DNA of 64,000 nt from Desulfosudis oleivorans (GCA_020723305.1 DYJC01000001.1:186001-250000), one strand, 5' to 3'; positions 48,957 through 57,565 are shown, counted from the stretch's first letter. The notes: generated by a model from the sequence alone, not told the origin. Numbers and translations: made by a program.

Positions 48957-49517
48957 ATGATCCAAAATAAATATAATAACTCTGGAAAACTGCTGATTAT
49001 CCTCCTTTTGATCATTACGATTGCTGTTGCAGCAGGCGGTTTTTTTGCCTATACATTCTTATATGCAAAAAAGACTTCGGACACTGAAATGGTTAATATC
49101 CACCTCCGGGAGGAAACCATTGCCTTTGTCCATCAGTCCATGCCCGATGTTTACAACTCTCTTTTCGAACTCAACCAGGAAATTGTCGTGATTGAGAAGG
49201 AATTGAAGCGTCTTGAAGTCATCGAAAATGAATATCCGAAACAGAAAAAAATTGTCCAGGATGAGATAAAAATGTGGATCAAGACCCGGAAAGATCTACA
49301 GACCATGATTGAAAATCTGGAAAAAAACATCGAACCCCTGTTTGTCGCCTATACGGTGAATATGGAAAAAGGAACGGAACTGCTGGCATCGAAAAAGGAA
49401 GAGCTTCTGGCTTCGGTAACCGAAGCCCTGGAAGCATCCAAAAAACAGACTGCCCGGCTAAAAGATAACGAAGATAAAAGTTTTATCCAAAAAATAAAAG
49501 AAAAAATTTCAAAGTGA
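48957..49517 (+). CDS. Membrane-anchored coiled-coil protein within the ole operon
   Basis: 186 residues. One transmembrane helix near the N-terminus (LLIILLLIITIAVAAGGFFAYTFLYA), then about 140 residues of long amphipathic helices with heptad-like spacing (EIVVIEKELKRLEVIENEYPKQ ... LASKKEELLASVTEALEASKKQ). No catalytic motif. It is packed between oleB (2 bases upstream) and oleC (GTG start overlapping its TGA), so it is almost certainly co-translated with them. OleBCD form a large complex in characterised bacteria, so this protein may anchor that complex to the membrane; that is inference. Confidence 0.8.
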   Translation: MIQNKYNNSGKLLIILLLIITIAVAAGGFFAYTFLYAKKTSDTEMVNIHLREETIAFVHQSMPDVYNSLFELNQEIVVIEKELKRLEVIENEYPKQKKIVQDEIKMWIKTRKDLQTMIENLEKNIEPLFVAYTVNMEKGTELLASKKEELLASVTEALEASKKQTARLKDNEDKSFIQKIKEKISK

Positions 49518-51172
49518 CCTTATCAAACAAAACGATTGTCAATGTCTCCATGGGCGTGACAGAGACAGCAAAAAAAGACCCGTATAAAAAAGCGGTTGTA
49601 TATCCTGAATCCAGGAATCAGAATGGACGTCTGGCTTATTCCCATTTCACTTTTCGTCAACTGGATCAGGAATCGGACTGCATGGCTGCCGGACTTGAAA
49701 ACGCTGGAGTAGTCCGCAACACCAAAACCATCCTCATGATGAAGCCATGTCTGGATTTTTTCTCACTTGCCTTTGCCCTCCTGAAGATCGGCGCGATTCC
49801 GGTTCTGGTTGATCCCGGCATGGGGATTACTCCTCTGCTTCGCTGCGTAAAGCAAATAAAGCCCGAAGCATTTATCGGGGTTCCCTGGACCCGGCTCCTC
49901 AAACTGTTCCGCCCGGATCTTTTTAATAGTGTAAAAACCTTTATCACGACTGGCCGGTGTTTGTTCTGGGGCGGGATGACCCTGGAAGATATTCGAAAAG
50001 TTCCATGGATCACACCGGTCATTGCCGATACACAGGCTGACGATACTGCCGCGATCCTGTTTACTCCCGGGAACACCGAACCAGCCAAGGCGGTTATCTA
50101 TACCCATGGCAATCTGATCGCCCAATTCAGGCAAATCAAAGACCAATTTGATATCTCATCAGATGAAATCGATCTCTCAACACTCTCTTCATTTGCTCTT
50201 TTGGGTCCGGCTCTTGGAATAACTACGGTCATTCCGGATATCGACACTGCGCGCCCGGCACTTGCGAACCCACAGAGCATCATTGAGACAATCTTTGACC
50301 AGGGAGTGACCAACATGATCGCCTCCCCTGCCCTGTTAGACCTGGTGGGGCGATATGGGCAAAACAACCGGATGATGCTTCCTTCCCTGAAAAGAGTGAT
50401 TTCCGTAGGAGCGTCGTTTCCGCCTTCACAAGTTGAACGATTTGCAAAAATGTTATCCGGAACCGCTGAAGTGCACACATCCTATGGTTCTACAGAAGCC
50501 ATGCCGATCCTGTCCATTGGCAGCAACGAAATCCTGTCCGAGACAAAGGGTCTGAGTGAAAAAGGATATGGAAACTGTATTGGCCGGCCCATCAAAGATA
50601 TCGATGTCCGCCTGATTCAGATAACCGATTCCCCTGTATCCATTTTTTCCGATGATCTGCTGCTCCCACATGGCGAGATTGGTGAATTTATTGTCAAGGG
50701 CGATCTTGTATCCGGAAATTATCTTGAAAACAGTGAACATGACATCCAGCAAAAAATAAAGGAAAACAGTGAAACATGGCACCGGATGGGAGACCTTGGA
50801 TGGATGGACAAGAGCAATCGTTACTGGTTCTGCGGCAGAAAAAGCCATCGGGTCATGACTGAACACGGAACATATTATTCGATTCCCTGTGAAGCGATTT
50901 TCAATACCCATCCGGATGTTTATCGAAGCGCACTCGTCGGTATTGGTACGGAAGAAAACCAAACACCGGTAATCTGCATCGAACTGGAAGAGAGCCGCAA
51001 TCTTGAACAGAATCGTATTGAAATGGAGCTTCTGGCTCTGGCGGAAAAAAATGTAATTACCCAGAACATCAAAACCATCCTGTTTCACAAGGTGTTCCCA
51101 GTGGATGATCTGCATCATACAAAAATCATCCGGGAAGAGCTGGCTGTCTGGGCGGAAGAGCAACTGGAGTAA
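49514..51172 (+). CDS. oleC: OleC-type AMP-dependent synthetase (beta-lactone synthetase)
   Basis: 552 residues, adenylate-forming enzyme: AILFTPGNTEPAKAVIYTHGN (ATP loop), VHTSYGSTEAMPI, and MGDLGWMDKSNRYWFCGRKSHRV with the hinge. OleC turns the beta-hydroxy acid from OleD into a beta-lactone. The ATP loop is unusual: family members read TSGSTGPAKG, here TPGNTEPAKA, with a Pro, an Asn and a Glu replacing small residues; the Lys is kept. The start GTG at 49514 overlaps the previous stop (GTGA). MITE copy 3 lies 38 bases after its stop. Confidence 0.85.
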   Translation: MTLSNKTIVNVSMGVTETAKKDPYKKAVVYPESRNQNGRLAYSHFTFRQLDQESDCMAAGLENAGVVRNTKTILMMKPCLDFFSLAFALLKIGAIPVLVDPGMGITPLLRCVKQIKPEAFIGVPWTRLLKLFRPDLFNSVKTFITTGRCLFWGGMTLEDIRKVPWITPVIADTQADDTAAILFTPGNTEPAKAVIYTHGNLIAQFRQIKDQFDISSDEIDLSTLSSFALLGPALGITTVIPDIDTARPALANPQSIIETIFDQGVTNMIASPALLDLVGRYGQNNRMMLPSLKRVISVGASFPPSQVERFAKMLSGTAEVHTSYGSTEAMPILSIGSNEILSETKGLSEKGYGNCIGRPIKDIDVRLIQITDSPVSIFSDDLLLPHGEIGEFIVKGDLVSGNYLENSEHDIQQKIKENSETWHRMGDLGWMDKSNRYWFCGRKSHRVMTEHGTYYSIPCEAIFNTHPDVYRSALVGIGTEENQTPVICIELEESRNLEQNRIEMELLALAEKNVITQNIKTILFHKVFPVDDLHHTKIIREELAVWAEEQLE

Positions 51173-51210
51173 TTGTTTTGTAAAAAACTCAATAATCAGT
51201 TTAAGATCAG

Positions 51211-51332
51211 GAGCCAATTTTAAAACCATTATAAAGCGTAACACCGGCGAAAGTCAGTGCTCAGAAAAGAGCCGAAAATACTGGATTTTAGTTTTCGCCG
51301 GAACTACAACAAGAGACTTTTGAAATTGGCTC
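51211..51332 (+). mobile_element. 122-bp MITE, copy 3 (between oleC and oleD)
   Basis: Starts GAGCCAATTTTAAAA (one change from the others) and ends TTTTGAAATTGGCTC. It is flanked by TCAG at 51207-51210 and 51333-51336. The right TCAG leads straight into GGAGAAAAA-ATG of oleD, so insertion happened at the oleD ribosome binding site and left an AGGAG intact. Confidence 0.95.
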
Positions 51333-51344
51333 TCAGGAGAAAAA

Positions 51345-52361
51345 ATGATCAACTCCGAGAAAAAAAAAGCGCTGGTAACCGGCGGAGGTGGTTTTCTGGG
51401 CAAGGCCATTATCCGGAAACTGGTTGAACAAGGTCAACCGGTATGGAATTTTTCCCGACATTCCTACCCGGATCTTGAGGCATTGGGTGTTCAACAGATT
51501 CAGGGGGATCTTTCCGATAAAAACGCAGTTGAAAAAGCATTATCCGGAATGGATATTGTTTATCATGTTGCCGCAAAACCAGGCGTATGGGGAACTTATG
51601 ATGAATATTTCAAACCCAATGTTATAGGTACTCGTAACGTGATCCATGCCTGTAAAAAGAATAATATCCAAAATTTGATCTATACCAGTTCACCCAGTGT
51701 GATCTTCACCGGTGAAGATATGGAGGGTGTGGATGAATCCATTCCCTATCCGGAAAAAACCCACACACACTACACCCAAACAAAAACCATTGCGGAAAAA
51801 GAGGTGCGCGAAGCGGCAAAACAGGGGTTGAATATCATCATCCTTCGCCCGCACCTGATATGGGGGCCAGGTGATCCCCATCTTGTCCCGCGGGTTATCC
51901 AGCGTTCCCGGAAACTCGTCCGGGTAGGAAGCCGGAACAGTTTGGTGGACACCATCTATATTGACAATGCTGCCGATGCCCATATTCTGGCAGCAAAAAA
52001 GCTCGAAGAAAACCCGTCGCTTTCCGGTAAAATCTATTTTATCAGTCAGGATGACCCGATCCCCATTTGGGATATGATCAACGGCATCCTGAATGCCGCC
52101 TGCCTGCCCCCGATAACCAGAACACTCCCGCTCAAGGTTGTCTGGACTGTCGGAGCGATTCTTGAGTTTGTATACACTGTTTTCCGGATTCCAGGAGAAC
52201 CGAAAATGACCCGGTTCGTTGCCAATGAGCTGGGGACATCCCATTGGTTTGATATCAGCGCTGCCAAGAAAGACCTGGGATATTCACCCCGAATTTCCAC
52301 CGAGGAAGGATTCAAGCGCCTGAAAGAATGGCTGGTTCAGAACCCGATATTGGTGGAATAA
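51345..52361 (+). CDS. oleD: OleD-type NAD(P)-dependent epimerase/dehydrogenase (beta-ketoacid reductase)
   Basis: 338 residues, extended SDR. Nucleotide loop ALVTGGGGFLGKAIIRKL, YHVAAKPGVWGTYDEYFKPNVIGTRNVI, active site Ser (YTSSPSV) and Y-T-Q-T-K (HYTQTKTIAEK). The pattern PGVWG and RPHLIWGPGDPHLVPR fits the OleD/3-beta-hydroxysteroid-dehydrogenase-like group. OleD reduces the long beta-keto acid made by OleA. AGGAG lies 6 bases before the ATG, just beyond MITE copy 3. OleA itself is not in the neighbourhood. Confidence 0.87.
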   Translation: MINSEKKKALVTGGGGFLGKAIIRKLVEQGQPVWNFSRHSYPDLEALGVQQIQGDLSDKNAVEKALSGMDIVYHVAAKPGVWGTYDEYFKPNVIGTRNVIHACKKNNIQNLIYTSSPSVIFTGEDMEGVDESIPYPEKTHTHYTQTKTIAEKEVREAAKQGLNIIILRPHLIWGPGDPHLVPRVIQRSRKLVRVGSRNSLVDTIYIDNAADAHILAAKKLEENPSLSGKIYFISQDDPIPIWDMINGILNAACLPPITRTLPLKVVWTVGAILEFVYTVFRIPGEPKMTRFVANELGTSHWFDISAAKKDLGYSPRISTEEGFKRLKEWLVQNPILVE

Positions 52362-52492
52362 TTTGGTTAGAATTCTTTAATGATACATGATATCGATTTT
52401 TTCATGACGACATCATTAAAAATCAAGTCTTTTTCAAATACCCAAATCATATTCCAATTCCCGGCCTTACCAGTACCTGGATTTCGATCCTC

Positions 52493-52521
52493 TTGACACA
52501 ACATCTTATCTCAAATATACA
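52493..52521 (+). promoter_or_regulatory. Sigma-70 promoter for the MopE-motif lipoprotein
   Basis: TTGACA (52493-52498), a 17-base spacer and TATACA (52516-52521), about 40 bases ahead of the ATG. Near consensus. Confidence 0.75.
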
Positions 52522-52561
52522 AAATATATTAAAAACAGGTCTTTTCAAAAGGAGGTGTACT

Positions 52562-54361
52562 ATGCAAAAAAAAGTCAAGCATTTTTGGAACAATGCAGCG
52601 ATCCGGGAATTATTGATTTATCATATTATCTTCTTTTTTATTATCACTCCTTTTTTATCAAGCTGCAGCAGTTCCAGTAATAGCACGGACAGCAGCAATA
52701 TTCCATCAAGCACAGATACTACTGTAACAGATGCCGTGGACAGTCAGAACAGATCAGCCGAATCCGCGATATCCGGTGCTGCGGAAGTGGAAACCGACCT
52801 AAAATCCGGCAGGGCGTTGATTGAAGATGCATTTGGAACAGTATCCCCGAATCAGGAAGCGATCGAGGATTATGTTTACGCACATCCGGAGGACGCTGCC
52901 ACTCTTATTGCTAAACTCACGGAACTGGCCAATGATATTCAATCGGCTGCAAGCACATTCAGCGCTTCCATAAAAGAATTAAAGGATCAGGAAAATATCA
53001 TTTCCGATTCACTGGAATCCGGCAATGATGAAACATCGGTCGTCATCCGGGATTCTCAATCCATCGGCCTGGTAGGCGGCGCCCTTGTTCTGCTGTCCGT
53101 CTTCGGAGCCGTTGCTGCCGCAGGAAAAGGAGCTGCCGATGCCATTCATGAATGTGATGGTTTGCCGGAATGCAATCCAATGCCGGCTGCAACAGATGCG
53201 AGATTTGCCGAATGCATGAAATGGAGAGCGGAAAAGCTTGCCTGTATTATCCAAAAGTGGCCCAAGGCTGCCGGGGAAGCAATCAAGGCAACAATTTCCA
53301 ATGGTGTTACCGACATATCCAGTTGGGCCGCCGGTGTCAAGGAATGGAAAACCATAAAATTTCTGATTGAGGCTTACGACACCTATGACGATGTCGATTC
53401 CATCAAAAAAGCTTTCGGTATCAGGCGCTGCGATGATACGGATGGTTACTTGAAAACGGATAATCCGGATTTTCGGCAGATTCAGGCCATCAATCCAAAT
53501 GATCTGACTCCGGACGATATTTACATTGGCACAAGCCAGAACGGATCGTTCCACAATGTCCCGAAAGGGGACTGGACCTTCCTGCTTATGGAAGACGGCC
53601 ATCTGCGGAAGACCACCATTTGTGTGGATGCCAACGGAAATAGTCCGATTCAATCCCTTGTAAAGCTTGTTCCGGTTCGGGCGTTGACAGATGACGACAA
53701 GGACGGGTTTTCGGAAGTTCAGGGAGACTGTAATGATCAGAATGCAGCCATTCACCCCAATGCTGCTGAAGTCTGCACAGATGGTGTTGATAACAACTGT
53801 AACATGCTCATTGATTGTTATGACAGTTCGTGTGATGCCCATGAATCCTGTCAGGATAATACTCCAGCCGACGTAACCCTGAGTGCAAATGTAAATATTC
53901 CCGGTTATGGTGGATTTTCTCCCAATTTCAAAGCGATTGCACTTGGCGAGTGCGATGACAGCACCAATAAATATATGGTTCCGGTCGTTTACGGCAGTAC
54001 CGGCGGGGATACCCTGAATATTTTAACCAGTGATGTTCTTACCCTGCATCTTAATAACGACATGGGAACAGGCACCTGGAATCTGGGTTTTGGTCCATGC
54101 GATACGCCAATTCTCTTCTTTTCCAGCAAAAATATTATTGATAAACGAGATGGAACACCTGTTGTATTCGGATCGGAATCCGGATCCGTTACCATACAAA
54201 CCTATGGCACCCAGTATGGGGAACGATTAACAGGCAGTTTTGACATGGATGTAATGGGATCTCAGTGTCTGGACGCTGCATGCGAAAATGAAACCGAAAT
54301 CACAGGAACAATCACAGGAACATTTGATGGTGTGATTACCCAATATACGCCGGGAAACTGA
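52562..54361 (+). CDS. Large lipoprotein with MopE-type metal-binding motif
   Basis: 599 residues from ATG 52562, which has AAAGGAGG 7 bases upstream. Signal (YHIIFFFIITPFLSSC) with lipobox LSSC, then a Ser/Asp-rich segment and helical regions. Near residues 377-420 is the 'putative metal-binding motif' first seen in MopE: DDDKDGFSEVQGDC ... NAAIHPNAAEVC ... DGVDNNCNMLIDC, an Asp-rich loop closed by Cys pairs. The last 150 residues look like a beta-rich domain (GYGGFSPNFKAIALGEC). It is probably a surface-exposed calcium- or metal-binding lipoprotein; its role is not known. It has its own promoter. Confidence 0.85.
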   Translation: MQKKVKHFWNNAAIRELLIYHIIFFFIITPFLSSCSSSSNSTDSSNIPSSTDTTVTDAVDSQNRSAESAISGAAEVETDLKSGRALIEDAFGTVSPNQEAIEDYVYAHPEDAATLIAKLTELANDIQSAASTFSASIKELKDQENIISDSLESGNDETSVVIRDSQSIGLVGGALVLLSVFGAVAAAGKGAADAIHECDGLPECNPMPAATDARFAECMKWRAEKLACIIQKWPKAAGEAIKATISNGVTDISSWAAGVKEWKTIKFLIEAYDTYDDVDSIKKAFGIRRCDDTDGYLKTDNPDFRQIQAINPNDLTPDDIYIGTSQNGSFHNVPKGDWTFLLMEDGHLRKTTICVDANGNSPIQSLVKLVPVRALTDDDKDGFSEVQGDCNDQNAAIHPNAAEVCTDGVDNNCNMLIDCYDSSCDAHESCQDNTPADVTLSANVNIPGYGGFSPNFKAIALGECDDSTNKYMVPVVYGSTGGDTLNILTSDVLTLHLNNDMGTGTWNLGFGPCDTPILFFSSKNIIDKRDGTPVVFGSESGSVTIQTYGTQYGERLTGSFDMDVMGSQCLDAACENETEITGTITGTFDGVITQYTPGN

Positions 54362-54383
54362 TCAAGGCGCTTGTAGGGTAATG

Positions 54384-54415
54384 GACAGACAATCCCTTTA
54401 CCGGGATTGCCTGTC
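54384..54415 (+). terminator. Hairpin after the MopE-motif lipoprotein gene
   Basis: GACAG-a-CAATCCC and GGGATTG-c-CTGTC form a 12-bp stem with one internal mismatch and a 6-base loop, 23 bases after the stop codon. There is no T run (TCACAAAAA follows), so it may be a weak terminator or mRNA end. Confidence 0.45.
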
Positions 54416-54451
54416 TCACAAAAAAACAAGGCATAAGGACTGCTCATTAGG

Positions 54452-55402
54452 ATGTTTACAGATAAACAACCGTTTACCTGCCCGCATGACCACGATTTCC
54501 TGCCCGATTCCCATCATGCCAATGAACGCCGCACCTGGTTCGTGATCATCCTCACCTTCACGACCATGGTTGTGGAGATCATTTCCGGAATTCTGTTCGG
54601 CTCCATGGCCCTTCTGGCTGACGGTTGGCACATGGCCAGTCACGCCTCAGCCATGGGTATCACGGCCATGGCCTATTATTTTATAAAAAAACATAAAAGC
54701 AATTCCAACTTTTCATTCGGAACCGGCAAGATAGGCGACCTTGCCGGTTACAGCAGCGCACTTCTTCTTGCCTTTATTGCATTATTTATGGCGTATGAAT
54801 CCATCCATCGTCTGTTTGAACCCCGCTCCATTCGCTTTAACGAGGCTTTGATCGTTGCGGTTATCGGACTGGCGGTCAATGTGATCTGCGCATTTATACT
54901 CAAAGAAGATTCGGAGCATCACCACCATGAACACGACCATGACCACAATCTTCGTGCAGCCTATCTCCATGTGCTGGCCGATGCCTTGACATCGATTCTG
55001 GCTATTGTCGCACTCTTTTTCGGAAAGACTCTCGGATGGACATTTCTGGATCCGGTTATGGGTATTGCAGGAGCGCTGATGATCAGCCGCTGGTCCGTCG
55101 GCTTGCTGAAAGAAACCGGCAAGGCACTGCTCGACCACAACAGTGACAACCGCATGCTGCAGGATATCCGGGAGACCGTCGAATCCATCGGGGGAGCAGC
55201 TTCGGTGGAAGATCTGCACCTCTGGCGACTAGGCCAGGGACATTACAGTGCAATTATTTCAATTAGATCTCATACGGAGGCAGTTCCGGAAGACTATAAA
55301 ACAGCTTTATGCCGATTTCACTGGTTGTCACATGTGACCGTTGAAATCAATAAAACAGAGCCAATTTCAACAGTCTCTTGTTGTAGTTCCGGCGAAAACT
55401 AA
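54452..55402 (+). CDS. dmeF: CDF-family metal exporter (DmeF-like), C-terminus supplied by a MITE
   Basis: 316 residues, six transmembrane helices. The N-terminus CPHDHDFLPDSHHANERRTWFVI and the motifs MALLADGWHMASHASAMG (His/Asp metal site) and AYLHVLADALTSILAIVAL (second site) match the DmeF branch, exporters of Co/Ni and related divalent ions. The His loop EHHHHEHDHDH lies between helices 4 and 5. From residue 303 on, the protein (EPISTVSCCSSGEN) is encoded by MITE copy 4. Removing the element and one AACA gives an original end of NKTK-stop. The new tail adds two adjacent cysteines. Confidence 0.92.
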   Translation: MFTDKQPFTCPHDHDFLPDSHHANERRTWFVIILTFTTMVVEIISGILFGSMALLADGWHMASHASAMGITAMAYYFIKKHKSNSNFSFGTGKIGDLAGYSSALLLAFIALFMAYESIHRLFEPRSIRFNEALIVAVIGLAVNVICAFILKEDSEHHHHEHDHDHNLRAAYLHVLADALTSILAIVALFFGKTLGWTFLDPVMGIAGALMISRWSVGLLKETGKALLDHNSDNRMLQDIRETVESIGGAASVEDLHLWRLGQGHYSAIISIRSHTEAVPEDYKTALCRFHWLSHVTVEINKTEPISTVSCCSSGEN

Positions 55403-55479
55403 AATCCAGTATTTTCGGCTCTTTTCTGAGCACTGACTTTCGCCGGTGTGACGCTTTATAATCGTTTTGAAATCGGCTC
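55358..55479 (-). mobile_element. 122-bp MITE, copy 4 (inside the end of dmeF, inverted)
   Basis: Opposite orientation to the other three. Ends are GAGCCAATTTCAA and TTTTGAAATCGGCTC (one change). It is flanked by AACA at 55354-55357 and 55480-55483. Its first 45 bases are read as the last 14 residues of the exporter plus the stop. Confidence 0.95.
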
Positions 55480-55605
55480 AACAAAATAACGATACAGGTT
55501 GAATAATCCTTACTGTTTCTGTATAGTGATATAGCTACTTAAGCCAATCACCTGATCACATTACAGTTGCCTGATCGTCTTCCGGATGGAAAAGGAGCGG
55601 AATTG

Positions 55606-56928
55606 ATGAAAGAAGCGTTCAAAATCAATCCCTTTGAAAGGGATTCCATGGTCCTGATCGGAATCAGTCTATCCGTGGCGTTCTGGTTTATTGAATCGTT
55701 CATGCATATCTTTCTGTCCCCTGGTTTCAGTTTTTCCGAAAATCTTTTCGGTGCCAACCTGTATGATATTTATTCCCGTGTCATTGTTTTATGTCTTTTT
55801 CTCATATTTGGATCTCATGTTCAATATACGATCAACAACCGGAGAAAAGCCGAAAGCGCTTTGCGTGAAAGCGAAGAAAAATACCGATCCATTCTGGAAA
55901 GCATTGAGGAAGGATATTATGAGGTTGACCTGAATGGAAATATCACCTTTTTTAACGATTCATTCCGCAGGATATTGGGTCTTTCCAGTAGTGAACTGTT
56001 GGGCCGAAATCAAAAAGAGTTTCTTAGTGAAGAAAATTTGAAAAAAATTATTATAGAAGCCAAAAAGGTTTTTAAAACCGGAAGGCCCAATTCACTTTTT
56101 GAAGTGGAGTATGTAAACAAAAATGGTTCAAATCGAATTATCGAAGCTTCCATTGCCCTTTTCACAGACTCAAAAAGTAACCCGGCAGGTTTCAGGGGGA
56201 TTGCACGCGATGTCACGGAAAAGAGAATCATGGAAAGAAAATTGATTGAAGCGGATAAAAAACTTCAGGCAGCCCGTGGCGCGACAATACTAGGACTTGC
56301 GAAACTGGCTGAATACCGGGATATGGATACGGGTCTGCATCTGGAACGGATGAGGGAATACAGTAAAATCCTAGCAGAAGCCTTGTCTGATCTGCCGGAC
56401 TACAAAGATTACATAACCAATGAATATATTGATGATGTTTTCAACTCTTCCATTTTACATGATATCGGCAAGGTAGGCATACCGGATTCCATTCTGCTGA
56501 AGCCGACCACCCTCACTCCTGAAGAATTTGAAATCATGAAGAGCCATGCCAGGCTGGGCGGAGAGGCCATCGAACTGATTGAGCTGGAAACCAAGGGGCA
56601 GTCTTTTCTAACTATTGGAAGGGAAATTGCCTATTATCATCATGAAAAATGGGATGGAAGCGGGTATCCGGAAGGCCTCAAGGGAGAAGCCATCCCCTTA
56701 TCTGCAAGGCTCATCGCCCTGGCGGATGTTTATGATGCACTGACATCCAAAAGAGTTTATAAGGAATCCTATTCCCATGAAAAAGTAAAAGAAATGATTT
56801 TAAAAGCCAGAGGCAAACATTTTGCACCGGAAGTAGTGGATGCATTTCTGGCACAAGAGGAAAAATTCAAATCTATCCGCCTCAATATGCAGGATTCAGA
56901 TCATGCCTGCGTGATGCATGACTACTAG
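55606..56928 (+). CDS. PAS and HD-GYP domain protein (probable c-di-GMP phosphodiesterase)
   Basis: 440 residues from ATG 55606 (AAAGGAG 8 bases upstream; an earlier TTG is less likely). Two N-terminal transmembrane helices (VLIGISLSVAFWFIESFMHIF and VIVLCLFLIFGSHVQY), a PAS domain (residues about 90-210: EEKYRSILESIEEGYYEVDLNGNITFFNDSF), then the HD-GYP domain: HDIGKVGIPDSILLKP, SHARLGGEAI, HHEKWDGSGYPEGLKGEAIPLSARLIALADVYDALTS. All metal ligands and the GYP motif are present, so c-di-GMP hydrolysis is likely. It ends 3 bases from the convergent MBL relic. Confidence 0.92.
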   Translation: MKEAFKINPFERDSMVLIGISLSVAFWFIESFMHIFLSPGFSFSENLFGANLYDIYSRVIVLCLFLIFGSHVQYTINNRRKAESALRESEEKYRSILESIEEGYYEVDLNGNITFFNDSFRRILGLSSSELLGRNQKEFLSEENLKKIIIEAKKVFKTGRPNSLFEVEYVNKNGSNRIIEASIALFTDSKSNPAGFRGIARDVTEKRIMERKLIEADKKLQAARGATILGLAKLAEYRDMDTGLHLERMREYSKILAEALSDLPDYKDYITNEYIDDVFNSSILHDIGKVGIPDSILLKPTTLTPEEFEIMKSHARLGGEAIELIELETKGQSFLTIGREIAYYHHEKWDGSGYPEGLKGEAIPLSARLIALADVYDALTSKRVYKESYSHEKVKEMILKARGKHFAPEVVDAFLAQEEKFKSIRLNMQDSDHACVMHDY

Positions 56929-56931
56929 AGA

Positions 56932-57492
56932 TTACTTTGCATAGAACAATGAATCCAAGCCGGCTTCAGCGAGTTGACGACCCTCTTCCGATTCTTCCCA
57001 CCACCTGGATATCAGAGGGGCTTCGGGCAATTCAACCATCCTTCCCGGCCTTGGCATCAACAGCGGAAAGCCGCCGGCTTTTGCATATTGAATCACTTCC
57101 TCAGCCGGTGCGCTCCATGTATGCAGCGCCAGTTTGAAGGTGCCCCAATGGATAGGCATGAGTACTTTTCCACGAACAGCAGAATGAGCTTTGACAGCAT
57201 TCTCAGGCCCCAGATGGATCTCTCCCCAACCAGGATGATAGGCACCGATTTCCAGTAAAGTCATATCAAAAGGTCCGTACAACTCACCGATGGTTTTCAT
57301 TCCCGGGAAAAAACCGCCGTCACCGCTGAAAAACACGCGGTGCGTTTTCCCCTGAATCACCCAGGAAGCCCATAAAGTCTTGTTGCAGTCGAAAACACCG
57401 CGCCCGGAAAAATTCCGGACAGGCGTGGCGATTATTTGGTGATCAAAGCCGATGCGGGAGCCTTCCCACCAATCGTAGTGAAAAAGCTTATC
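56932..57492 (-). pseudogene. MBL-fold metallohydrolase, 5'-truncated relic
   Basis: The minus-strand frame is open from just after a stop at 57493-57495. It reads the C-terminal two-thirds of a NAPE-PLD/UlaG-like metallo-beta-lactamase protein: HYDWWEGSRIG, TPVRNFSGRGVFDCNKTLWASWVI, FFSGDGGFFPGMK, LEIGAYHPGW, MPIHWGTFKLALHTW. The N-terminal part with the first zinc motif HxHxDH, about 120-130 residues in relatives, is absent, and nothing like it lies upstream. A GTG inside (57360) could start a 142-residue fragment, but without the metal site it would be inactive. Confidence 0.85.
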
Positions 57493-57565
57493 TTAAGAAA
57501 ATACCTGCGAGTGTTCATTACCCCTCTCTTATTCAACAATGATGATTCATATTCTTATGAAATCC

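Noticed and set aside
50453-51244. Reverse open frame of 263 codons
   Set aside because: Shadow of oleC; no start signal or motif.
53009-53842. Reverse open frame of 277 codons
   Set aside because: It lies entirely opposite the MopE-motif lipoprotein, whose signal peptide and motif are convincing; the reverse product is low in recognisable structure.
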